From Bradyrhizobium sp. NAS96.2 (GTDB lineage: Bacteria > Pseudomonadota > Alphaproteobacteria > Rhizobiales > Xanthobacteraceae), in the NCBI RefSeq assembly GCF_001908235.1, contig NZ_LGHK01000083.1:1-40443 (forward strand): a DNA stretch of 40,443 nt. The letters run 5' to 3'. Positions 7,953 to 14,817 of the stretch are shown here, in pieces. A model generated the notes under the pieces. The model did not search any database. It had not been told where the DNA came from and saw nothing but the letters and a program-made list of their open reading frames with translations. Numbering within the stretch: position 1 is the first letter of the stretch; each line of letters starts with the position of its first letter. Position numbers and translations under genes: made by a program.

Positions 7953-8302
7953 GCGACACAGTCGAGCCTGACGCGGACCAAGCTCTGGTGCTCGAATACG
8001 AGCTCGACGCACCGCCTGAGAAAGTCTGGCGCGCCGTGACGATTCCGGCGCTGCGCGAACGCTGGCTGCCGGATTGCGATCTCGCCGGCGCCGAGCCGGA
8101 AGCAACGATCACAGGCGAAGAGGTGCGTTACCGGCTCCGCGAGTCCGAGCCGCCGTTTCGCGAAAGCCATGTCACCTTCCGGATCGAGCCGAACGAGGCC
8201 GGCGGCACCCGCTTTCGCATCATCCAGCAAGCCTGCGACGAGCGAGCAAGACAGCCGCAGGCAGCCAACAGCAACCGCCGCACCATGATGCGCGCGGCCT
8301 GA
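7949..8302 (+). CDS. SRPBCC (AHSA1-like) domain protein
   Basis: A 117-residue START-like ligand-binding protein: LEYELDAPPEKVWRAVTIPA, ERWLPDCDLAG, then EEVRYRLRESEPPFRESHV and FRIEPNEAGGTRFRIIQ. It overlaps arsR by four bases (translational coupling), a well-known pairing. It is shorter than the usual 140-160-residue AHSA1 proteins and ends with a polar tail (QAANSNRRTMMRAA) in place of the last helix. I take this as a family variant rather than a frameshift, since no continuation was recognised in another frame. The ligand is unknown. Confidence 0.8.
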   Translation: MSDTVEPDADQALVLEYELDAPPEKVWRAVTIPALRERWLPDCDLAGAEPEATITGEEVRYRLRESEPPFRESHVTFRIEPNEAGGTRFRIIQQACDERARQPQAANSNRRTMMRAA

Positions 8303-8354
8303 TCGCAAACTTCACCCGCTGAGACTTCATCACCTGCAGACATGGAGGTCGCCG

Positions 8355-8957
8355 ATGCGCGACACGATGCAACTCGTCCCCATGGTCGTTGAACAGTCGA
8401 CCCGCGGCGAACGCTCCTTCGACATCTATTCCAGGCTGCTGCGCGAGCGCATCATCTTCCTGAACGGCGAGGTCAATGATGCGATGTCCGGGCTGGTGTG
8501 CGCGCAGCTGCTGTTCCTCGAGGCTGACAACCCGAACAAGCCGATCAACCTCTACATCAACTCCTATGGCGGCGTGATCACCAGCGGGCTTGCGATGTAC
8601 GACACCATGCAGTTCATCAAGGCGCCGGTGCACACGCTGTGCATGGGCACCGCGCGCTCGATGGGCTCGTTCCTGCTGATGGCCGGCGAACCCGGCCACC
8701 GCGCCGCGCTGCCGAATGCGAGCCTCCACGTGCATCAGCCGCTCGGCGGCTTCCAGGGCCAGGCGTCCGACATCCTGATCCATGCCACCGAGATGCAGGA
8801 GACCAAGCGGCGCATCACCCGGCTGTACGCGCAGCATTGCGGGCGCACCGAAGCCGACGTCGAGCGGACGCTGGACCGCGATCACTTCATGTCCGCGCAG
8901 CAGGCGCTCGAATGGGGCTTGATCGACAAGGTCTTCGCGGCGCGCGACGCCGCCTAA
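8355..8957 (+). CDS. clpP: ClpP-family serine protease, divergent paralogue
   Basis: A 200-residue ClpP with the Ser102-His127-Asp176 triad at the expected spacing (ARSMGSFLL, HVHQPLGG, DRDHFMSAQQALEWGLID). Two normally strict positions differ: the oxyanion loop reads INSYGGVITSG in place of the usual INSPGG, and Arg101 precedes the catalytic Ser where Cys or Ala is common. It is not beside clpX, so it is probably a secondary ClpP that forms its own or mixed rings. A strong GGAGG (8344-8348) precedes ATG 8355. The partner ATPase cannot be told from here. Confidence 0.9.
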   Translation: MRDTMQLVPMVVEQSTRGERSFDIYSRLLRERIIFLNGEVNDAMSGLVCAQLLFLEADNPNKPINLYINSYGGVITSGLAMYDTMQFIKAPVHTLCMGTARSMGSFLLMAGEPGHRAALPNASLHVHQPLGGFQGQASDILIHATEMQETKRRITRLYAQHCGRTEADVERTLDRDHFMSAQQALEWGLIDKVFAARDAA

Positions 8958-9150
8958 TGGTCCGGCATCGCCCTATTTAGATACCCATCACTGCTCCCCC
9001 GCTGAGCAGAATTGTGTCCGGACCCTGGCTTGCTCACGAATTGAGCCGGCCTGATTAGATTTTAGGCGCGACGGAATAGCGCAGGGGCCCCCGGCTCCCG
9101 CAATGCGGGAAAACGTCCGGATTCATAATCCATTAGCGAACACCGGCCGG

Positions 9151-9167
9151 TTGGCACGGCATTTGAT
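9151..9167 (+). promoter_or_regulatory. Candidate sigma-54 promoter of glnK2-amtB2
   Basis: TTGGCACG at 9151-9158 matches the -24 element perfectly. After four bases comes TTGAT, where the -12 consensus is TTGCA/T, so the normally invariant GC is GA. The position, about 100 bases before glnK2, fits nitrogen-limitation control by NtrC/RpoN, as known for glnK-amtB operons in related bacteria. The rest of this 316-base intergenic region holds a perfect TCCCGC-AAT-GCGGGA palindrome (9096-9110) and a weak stem after clpP (8989-9007). Confidence 0.5.
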
Positions 9168-9231
9168 TCTAAGGGTCCCGGCTGTGCCCGCGTAGTGGAA
9201 GTCCTCCGCGTGGTGAACCTCAGTCGAAACT

Positions 9232-9253
9232 CCCGGTGCTCGTTCGCACCGGG
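9232..9253 (+). promoter_or_regulatory. Hairpin in the glnK2 leader
   Basis: Perfect inverted repeat CCCGGTGC (9232-9239), six-base loop, GCACCGGG (9246-9253), ending about 13 bases before the ribosome site and 20 bases before ATG 9274. It has no T-run and so is not an intrinsic terminator. It could protect the message or influence translation. Confidence 0.45.
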
Positions 9254-9273
9254 CCCAAGCGGGGATAGGACTC

Positions 9274-9612
9274 ATGAAAATTGTTATGGCGATCATTAAG
9301 CCATTCAAGCTGGAAGAGGTCCGTGACGCCCTGACCGCCATTGGCGTTCACGGTCTCACGGTGACGGAAGTCAAGGGGTACGGCCGTCAGAAGGGTCACA
9401 CGGAAATCTATCGCGGCGCCGAATATGCCGTGAGCTTCCTGCCCAAGATCAAGATCGAGGTCGCAGTCGGCTCCGACCAGGTCGACAAGACCATCGACGC
9501 CATCACCTCCGCCGCCAAGACCGGACAGATCGGCGACGGCAAGATCTTCGTCATCAGCCTCGAGCACGCCGTGCGCATCCGCACCGGCGAGGCCGATGCC
9601 GCGGCCCTCTGA
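9274..9612 (+). CDS. glnK: P-II nitrogen regulatory protein GlnK, copy 2
   Basis: A 112-residue P-II protein collinear with copy 1 and differing mostly in conservative positions, for example IVMAIIKPFKLEEV versus LVVAIIKPFKLDEV. The T-loop residues 37-51 including Tyr51 are identical between copies; differences cluster at 52-80 and at the C-terminal end (EADAAAL versus ETDNDAL). It is followed by amtB2 after 39 bases. It probably regulates AmtB2 by direct binding and is modified by GlnD. The upstream sigma-54-like element suggests induction under nitrogen limitation. Confidence 0.95.
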   Translation: MKIVMAIIKPFKLEEVRDALTAIGVHGLTVTEVKGYGRQKGHTEIYRGAEYAVSFLPKIKIEVAVGSDQVDKTIDAITSAAKTGQIGDGKIFVISLEHAVRIRTGEADAAAL

Positions 9613-9651
9613 TTTCGCGCTCAAACCTTAAGACCTCAGGAGTGATATAAC

Positions 9652-11100
9652 ATGACGTTCAAGCGTCCCTATGGCGCGGGACTGGCGGCCCTCGCAGTCG
9701 GCCTCTTTGCCGCAACCGCCGCCTACGCCGAGCCAACCGTCAACAAGGGCGACAACGCCTGGATGCTGACCTCGACGGTGCTGGTGCTGTTGATGACCAT
9801 CCCGGGCCTCGCGCTGTTCTATGGCGGTCTCGTCCGCTCCAAGAACATGCTCTCGGTGCTGGCGCAGGTGTTCTACACCGTCTGCATCGTCACCGTGCTC
9901 TGGGCCCTCTACGGCTACAGTCTCGCCTTCACCGGCGGCTCCGACTTCATCGGCGGCTTCTCCAAGGCCTTCCTGATGGGCGTCACGCCGGACTCAAAGG
10001 CTGCGACCTTCTCGGTCGACGCCAACATCTCGGAGCTGGTTTACGTTTGCTTCCAGATGACCTTCGCGGCGATCACGCCGGCCCTCATCGTCGGCGCCTT
10101 TGCCGAACGGATGAAGTTCGCGGCGATCGCGCTGTTCATCCCGATCTGGGTCACCGTGATCTACTTCCCGATCGCACACATGGTCTGGTACTGGCCGGGC
10201 CCGGACGCGATCCAGGATGCTGCCAAGGCGCTCGCCGCCGCGGCTGACGGCGATGCCAAGACGAAGGCGCAGGCCGCCCTCGACGCGATCAACGCCGACG
10301 CCGGCTGGATCTTCAAGAAGGGTGCGATCGACTTCGCCGGCGGCACCGTCGTGCACATCAACGCCGGCATCGCCGGCCTGGTCGGCGCGCTCCTGATCGG
10401 CAAGCGCACCGGCTACGGCAAGGAGCTGATGGCTCCGCACTCGCTGACCATGACCATGATCGGCGCTTCGCTGCTCTGGGTCGGCTGGTTCGGCTTCAAC
10501 GCTGGTTCGAACCTCGAAGCCAATGGCGGCGCTGCACTCGCCATGACCAACTCCTTCGTGGCCACGGCCGCGGCGGCGCTGGCCTGGATGTTCGCGGAAT
10601 GGATCATCAAGGGCCATCCCTCGCTGCTCGGCGCGCTCTCGGGCGCGGTCGCGGGCCTCGTCGCGGTGACGCCGGCGGCCGGCTACGCCGGTCCGATGGG
10701 TGCCATCGTGCTCGGCCTCGTGGTCGGCGTGGTCTGCCTGTTCTTCTGCACGGTGGTGAAGAACGCGCTCGGCTATGACGACTCGCTCGATGTGTTCGGC
10801 GTCCACTGCGTCGGCGGCATCATCGGCGCACTCGGCACCGGCATCCTGGTCAACCCGGCGCTCGGCGGTGCGGGCATCATCGACTACACCGCGATCCCGC
10901 CGAAGGTCGCCGATTACGACTTCGCGGCGCAGATGATCTCGCAGTGCTGGGGCGTCGCCACCACGCTGGTGTGGTCGGGCATCGGTTCGGCGATCCTCTA
11001 CAAGATCGTGGACGTGATCGTTGGCCTGCGTGCCAACGTCGAGACCGAGCGTGAAGGCCTCGACATCACCGAGCACACGGAGCGCGCCTACAACATGTGA
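9652..11100 (+). CDS. amtB: Ammonium transporter AmtB, copy 2
   Basis: A 482-residue Amt channel with signal peptide (…AVGLFAATAAYAEP, cleavage near residue 26) and about eleven helices. Pore histidines lie at about His235 (VVHINAG) and His385 (VFGVHCVGG). Compared with copy 1 it has an extra Ala/Lys/Asp-rich stretch of roughly 35-40 residues after MVWYWPGPDA, in an extramembrane loop. AGGAG (9638-9642) precedes the ATG at good spacing. A strong intrinsic terminator follows, closing the glnK2-amtB2 operon. Confidence 0.96.
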   Translation: MTFKRPYGAGLAALAVGLFAATAAYAEPTVNKGDNAWMLTSTVLVLLMTIPGLALFYGGLVRSKNMLSVLAQVFYTVCIVTVLWALYGYSLAFTGGSDFIGGFSKAFLMGVTPDSKAATFSVDANISELVYVCFQMTFAAITPALIVGAFAERMKFAAIALFIPIWVTVIYFPIAHMVWYWPGPDAIQDAAKALAAAADGDAKTKAQAALDAINADAGWIFKKGAIDFAGGTVVHINAGIAGLVGALLIGKRTGYGKELMAPHSLTMTMIGASLLWVGWFGFNAGSNLEANGGAALAMTNSFVATAAAALAWMFAEWIIKGHPSLLGALSGAVAGLVAVTPAAGYAGPMGAIVLGLVVGVVCLFFCTVVKNALGYDDSLDVFGVHCVGGIIGALGTGILVNPALGGAGIIDYTAIPPKVADYDFAAQMISQCWGVATTLVWSGIGSAILYKIVDVIVGLRANVETEREGLDITEHTERAYNM

Positions 11101-11182
11101 GTTCTCCCGGGACTCTGGCTCCCTCCGGGGCCAGGTCCAGAACTACGGTCCGGGCACATACCCGGCAATGTCCGGACCGTTG

Positions 11183-11219
11183 AGGGGCTCCAGCGCAAGT
11201 TGGAGCCCCTTTCTTTTTT
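11183..11219 (+). terminator. Intrinsic terminator of glnK2-amtB2
   Basis: Perfect 10-base stem AGGGGCTCCA / TGGAGCCCCT (11183-11192 and 11201-11210) with an eight-base loop, followed by TTCTTTTTT. A second inverted repeat, GGTCCGG…CCGGACC, lies just before it at about 11148-11179. Confidence 0.92.
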
Positions 11220-11311
11220 CCGCGGCTTGAGAAAATAATGTCGGAATTGCCTGCCATTGTGGAATGACAGGCTACAAACAACGAAACCGACAACAAGAAC
11301 GGGAGGACGTC

Positions 11312-11716
11312 ATGAAGGTGCAAGGCGGGTGCTATTGCGGCAACGTGCGCTATGAGGCCGAGGGCGAACCGATGATGGCGGCGCAATGCCTGTGCCGCGA
11401 ATGCCAGTACATCACGGGCGGCGGCCCGAACCTGTTCATGGCGATGCCGACCACCGGCTTCAAATACACCGCAAGCCAGCCCAAGCAGTTCACGCGCAAG
11501 GACCTCGAACGCGCCGTGACCCGCGAATTCTGCCCGGAATGCGGCACGCATCTGGTGACCAAGGTGCCCGGCCTGCCCGCGACGATCCTGAAGGTCGGCA
11601 CGTTCGACGACCCCAGTGTGTTCACCCCGCAGATGACGATCTACGCCTGCGACAAGCAGACCTTTCACCATCTGCCCGAGGGCAAGCCGTCATTCGACAA
11701 GCTGCCGGCGCATTGA
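11312..11716 (+). CDS. GFA / CENP-V-fold zinc protein
   Basis: A 134-residue member of the family named for glutathione-dependent formaldehyde-activating enzyme (Gfa). Zinc ligands are all present: CYCGNVRY near the N-terminus, CLCRECQY at about 29-34, and FCPECGTHL at about 75. Most family members have no proven formaldehyde role, so the biochemical function is open. ATG 11312 is chosen because GGGAGG (11301-11306) precedes it and homology starts at MKVQGGCYCG. It stands alone after the amtB2 terminator. Confidence 0.88.
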   Translation: MKVQGGCYCGNVRYEAEGEPMMAAQCLCRECQYITGGGPNLFMAMPTTGFKYTASQPKQFTRKDLERAVTREFCPECGTHLVTKVPGLPATILKVGTFDDPSVFTPQMTIYACDKQTFHHLPEGKPSFDKLPAH

Positions 11717-11750
11717 GACGATACACGTTCAGTGCCGGTAGCCGTCGTCT

Positions 11751-11876
11751 CCTTCCCCCTGAAAGGGGGAAGGCCAGGATGGGGGTCAGCCGCAGGCGAC
11801 GCTGCAAGTGGAGAGACAAGATCCCCACCCGCTTTGCTCTGGCGAGCAAAGCGACCTCCCCTTTTCAAGGGGAGGT
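11751..11876. repeat. Intergenic palindromic repeat pair, family F
   Basis: Two compact perfect hairpins: CCTTCCCCCT-GAA-AGGGGGAAGG (11751-11773) and ACCTCCCCTT-TTC-AAGGGGAGGT (11854-11876), with an inner GCTTTGCTC/GAGCAAAGC stem between them. It separates the convergent GFA-family and diguanylate cyclase genes, where both hairpins could serve as terminators. It is related in style to the family E element at 19194. Confidence 0.75.
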
Positions 11877-11889
11877 TAGGGCACACCCA

Positions 11890-12702
11890 TCACGCAGCAT
11901 CCAGCGCGTGCTCGACGCGGTCGCGGCCGTGGCGCTTGGCGGCGTAGAGCGCCTGGTCGGCGGTCCGCATCAGGTTGCCGAGATCGAAGCCGGTCTGCTT
12001 CACGGTGAAGCCGACGCTGATCGTCACCGGCAGCCGGGTCACGCCGTCGAGGATGGTTCTTTCAGCGCAATCGCGGCGGATTTCCTCGGCGCCGCGCGCG
12101 GCCTGCTCGTGGCTCAGGCCGGTCACGACAGCTGCGAATTCCTCGCCGCCATAGCGGGCGACCAGCGCGCCGTGCCGGACTGCGAACTGGCCCAGCACAT
12201 CGGCGATCTCGACCAGCACCTTGTCGCCGATCTCATGTCCGTAGCGGTCGTTGATCGACTTGAAATGATCGATGTCGCACATCAGCACCGCCGCTGACGC
12301 GCCGTCCGTCTCCGCCTTGTCGAGTGCGGCGGCCGCCTCGGCATCGAAGCCGCGCCGGTTCAACAGGCCGGTCAGCTGGTCGGTCTGCGAGATTTGTGCG
12401 AGCTCGCGCCGGGTCTGCGCCAGCTCCAGCATCAACATCCCCGCGCGATATGACATGGCGCCGCTGAGCGCGATGGCGATGAAGACGCCGGCGGTGAGTC
12501 CAAAGGCCTGCATCTGGCCGACCGTGATCGGCGCGGCCAGATCGCGGCCGAACACCAGCATGCCGATGCCGAAGGACATCACCGCGGTCATGCCGGCGGC
12601 AATGACCATCACCTTGCCGGTGCGGCGCAGGACATCGCCGCGTGTCTCGATCTTGATGGCCATTTCCGTCTGCACGCCCTCCCAATTCGCGGGATCATTC
12701 AT
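11890..12702 (-). CDS. Diguanylate cyclase (membrane GGDEF protein)
   Basis: A 270-residue protein with two membrane segments (about 31-52 and 65-84), a short coiled linker (ELAQTRRELAQISQ) and a GGDEF domain from about 105. The active-site loop is GGEEF (185-189), competent for making cyclic di-GMP from two GTP; metal-binding Asp143 is in CDIDHFKSIND. The inhibitory I-site position reads RHGA (176-179) where RxxD is expected, so product inhibition at that site should be lost. The short N-terminus offers little for sensing. Confidence 0.9.
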   Translation of the reverse strand: MNDPANWEGVQTEMAIKIETRGDVLRRTGKVMVIAAGMTAVMSFGIGMLVFGRDLAAPITVGQMQAFGLTAGVFIAIALSGAMSYRAGMLMLELAQTRRELAQISQTDQLTGLLNRRGFDAEAAAALDKAETDGASAAVLMCDIDHFKSINDRYGHEIGDKVLVEIADVLGQFAVRHGALVARYGGEEFAAVVTGLSHEQAARGAEEIRRDCAERTILDGVTRLPVTISVGFTVKQTGFDLGNLMRTADQALYAAKRHGRDRVEHALDAA

Positions 12703-12807
12703 TCGTGCTGTGTTGCGAATTGCTGAAGGATTTCGTGCCGCGCGCGCCGGCCTTAACGGCGGGTAAAGCGGATCGCTCGAATTCGCGATAGAGCGTTTTC
12801 GAGCGAA

Positions 12808-12839
12808 GTGGATACCGGTTCGCGTGAAGAAAACGCGTC
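12808..12839 (+). repeat. Dispersed 32-base repeat, copy 1
   Basis: The 32 bases starting GTGGATACCGGTTCGCGTGA and ending AACGCGTC recur exactly on the opposite strand at 21374-21405. A GC-rich hairpin (AGAGCT…TTCCGCT…AGCGGAA…AGCTCT, about 12853-12890) follows. The element lies in the 205-base gap between the NUDIX and diguanylate cyclase genes, both on the minus strand. Confidence 0.7.
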
Positions 12840-12907
12840 AAACAGGAATCTAGAGCTCCGTTCCGCTTCGATCGGAGCGGAAAAGCTCTGGTGACCGGCA
12901 AACCGGG

Positions 12908-13438
12908 TCAGTCGATCAGGACTTCCTCGTCCGGCAGCTCGCCCGGCGCGCCGTCGCGCAGATAGTTTTCAAGGATGGTGGCGAGCGACAGCGGGGTAAA
13001 ACGCTCTTCCGCGCCGGGCAGATCGGCGATCGGCCACCAGCGGAAACAGTCGAGCACCTTCGCCTCGGCCGCATCAGCCATCACAGGGTCGAATCGATCG
13101 GTGTGAACGATCCGGTACTCTTCCTTCTGGGAGATCCGCCGGCCGCCCCAATTGAAGGTGTGGTGACGCCGCCAGACGGCGGGGCCGTGCTCGAAATCGA
13201 CCAGCCCCAATTCTTCGGCAAGCTCCCGCCGCAACGTTGCTTCCGCCGTCTCGTCGCCCTCGCTGCCGCCACCGGGCGCGATCCAGAAGCAATCCCCGTG
13301 CGGCGGGCGAATCCGCATCAGCAGGACTTCGCGCTCGCCCGTGATGATGAGCGCCCTGACGGCGCGGCGATGGATCATGTCCAAAAGCAATCTCGGCGCA
13401 ATTTCGATGCGGTTTTGATCGGCGAGCGCTGATATCAC
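12908..13438 (-). CDS. NUDIX hydrolase
   Basis: A 176-residue protein with a perfect NUDIX box, GX5EX7REUXEEXGU, within GGSEGDETAEATLRRELAEE followed by LGL. The family hydrolyses nucleoside diphosphates linked to another group and needs divalent metal. The substrate is not evident; the short RIRPPHGDCFWIAPGG lead is general to the family. The start is unsure: GTG 13438 gives the length stated, while ATG 13378 would give 156 residues beginning MIHRRAVRALI. Neither has a clear ribosome site. Confidence 0.85.
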   Translation of the reverse strand: MISALADQNRIEIAPRLLLDMIHRRAVRALIITGEREVLLMRIRPPHGDCFWIAPGGGSEGDETAEATLRRELAEELGLVDFEHGPAVWRRHHTFNWGGRRISQKEEYRIVHTDRFDPVMADAAEAKVLDCFRWWPIADLPGAEERFTPLSLATILENYLRDGAPGELPDEEVLID

Positions 13439-13568
13439 GGGCCGGCCGATCGTGCCCCGCCGCCGATGGTTAATCGCGTCTTAACCTCGCCCTATCTATG
13501 GTGACTTGATCGGTTTACGGTCGGCGCCCCTCAACCCCGACCGCAGTGAAAGTGCTGGCATTTCAACC

Positions 13569-14795
13569 ATGGCAATGACCGCCTCATCCGGCTTGGCGCA
13601 GGGCGCCGGCGATGTCGCATCCGCCGGCCAGGCCGAGCGTTCCCCATTCGTGCGAACCACCGAGCTTCTGGCGCCGTACCAACCGGCTAAGCCATTGATT
13701 ACGCTGTCGGTAGGCGAGCCGCAGCACCCCGTGCCTGATTTCGTCGGGCCGGTGCTTTCGAAGCACACCGCCGAGTTCGGCCGCTACCCGATGGCCAAGG
13801 GCATCGAGCCGTTCCGCCGCGCGGCCGCGACCTGGCTATCGAGCCGGTTCCAATTGCCGCGCCCGGTCGACCCGGAGAGCGAGGTGACGGTGCTGAACGG
13901 CAGCCGCGAGGGGCTGTTCTTCGCCGCGATCACGGCAGCGCGCTACGTCTCGCCACGCAAGGGCCGGCCGGCGATCCTGATGCCGAATCCGTTCTATCCG
14001 GCCTATGGCGCCGGCGCCCGCGCGGCCGGCTGCGAGCAGATCTATCTGCCGACCACGCTCGCCAACGGCTTCCTGCCCGACCTTGATTCGATCGACGAGG
14101 CGACGCTGGCGCGCACCGTGGCGTTCTTCCTTGCTTCGCCGGCCAATCCGCAAGGCTCGGTCGCCTCGCGCGCCTATTTCACACGGCTGAAGCAGCTCGC
14201 CGATCGCCACGGCTTCATGATCCTGAGCGACGAGTGCTACTCGGAGATCTACACCCGCGAAGCACCCGGCAGCATGCTGGAATGCGCCGGACCCGACTTC
14301 ACCAATGTGGTCGCATTCCAATCGCTGTCGAAGCGCTCGAACCTGCCGGGCATGCGCGTCGGCTTCGCCGCCGGCGATCGAAAGTTCATGGCCGCATTCC
14401 TCGAGCTGCGCAATGTCGCCGCGCCGCAGGTGCCGGTGCCGCTGCAGCATGTCGCGGTCGCCGCCTATGGCGACGAGGCGCATGTCGAGGAAAACCGCAG
14501 GCTCTATCGCATCAAGTTCGATCTCGCCGACCAGATCCTCGGCAGCCGCTACGGCTACAAGCGGCCCGCCGGCGGCTTTTGCGTGTGGCTCGACGTCTCC
14601 GATCGCGGCGGCGACGAGGCGACAACCGTCAGGCTGTATCGCGATGCCGGCGTGCGCGTGATTCCCGGCAGCTATCTGGCGCGCGAGCAGAACGACGGTT
14701 CCAATCCGGGCGCGGGCTATATCCGCCTCGCGCTGGTCTCCGACAGTGAATCGACGGCCGAGGCGATGCATCGCCTGGTCGAAACCCTCGGTTAA
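13569..14795 (+). CDS. Class I/II PLP aminotransferase, DapC-like
   Basis: A 408-residue fold-type I aminotransferase. The cofactor lysine is about Lys255 in QSLSKRSNLPGMRVGF, and SPANPQGSVAS and SDECYSEIYT carry the usual PLP-binding Asn, Asp and Tyr. The SLSKRSNLPG form resembles N-succinyldiaminopimelate aminotransferase (lysine and peptidoglycan precursor pathway), but substrate cannot be fixed from sequence. ATG 13569 and 13575 are both possible; a TTG at 13506 is less likely. It lies 22 bases before ftsK and is probably co-transcribed. Confidence 0.85.
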   Translation: MAMTASSGLAQGAGDVASAGQAERSPFVRTTELLAPYQPAKPLITLSVGEPQHPVPDFVGPVLSKHTAEFGRYPMAKGIEPFRRAAATWLSSRFQLPRPVDPESEVTVLNGSREGLFFAAITAARYVSPRKGRPAILMPNPFYPAYGAGARAAGCEQIYLPTTLANGFLPDLDSIDEATLARTVAFFLASPANPQGSVASRAYFTRLKQLADRHGFMILSDECYSEIYTREAPGSMLECAGPDFTNVVAFQSLSKRSNLPGMRVGFAAGDRKFMAAFLELRNVAAPQVPVPLQHVAVAAYGDEAHVEENRRLYRIKFDLADQILGSRYGYKRPAGGFCVWLDVSDRGGDEATTVRLYRDAGVRVIPGSYLAREQNDGSNPGAGYIRLALVSDSESTAEAMHRLVETLG

Positions 14796-14817
14796 TCGCG
14801 AAGCGCGAAGATTGAGT

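Noticed and set aside
8123..8302. Frameshift truncating the SRPBCC gene
   Set aside because: No continuation of the domain was recognised in the other frames, and its polar tail ending in Met-Arg-Ala-Ala looks like a real family ending.
11751..11876. CRISPR-like or tandem array
   Set aside because: The units are two different hairpins, not spaced direct repeats; no array of regular repeats exists in the window.
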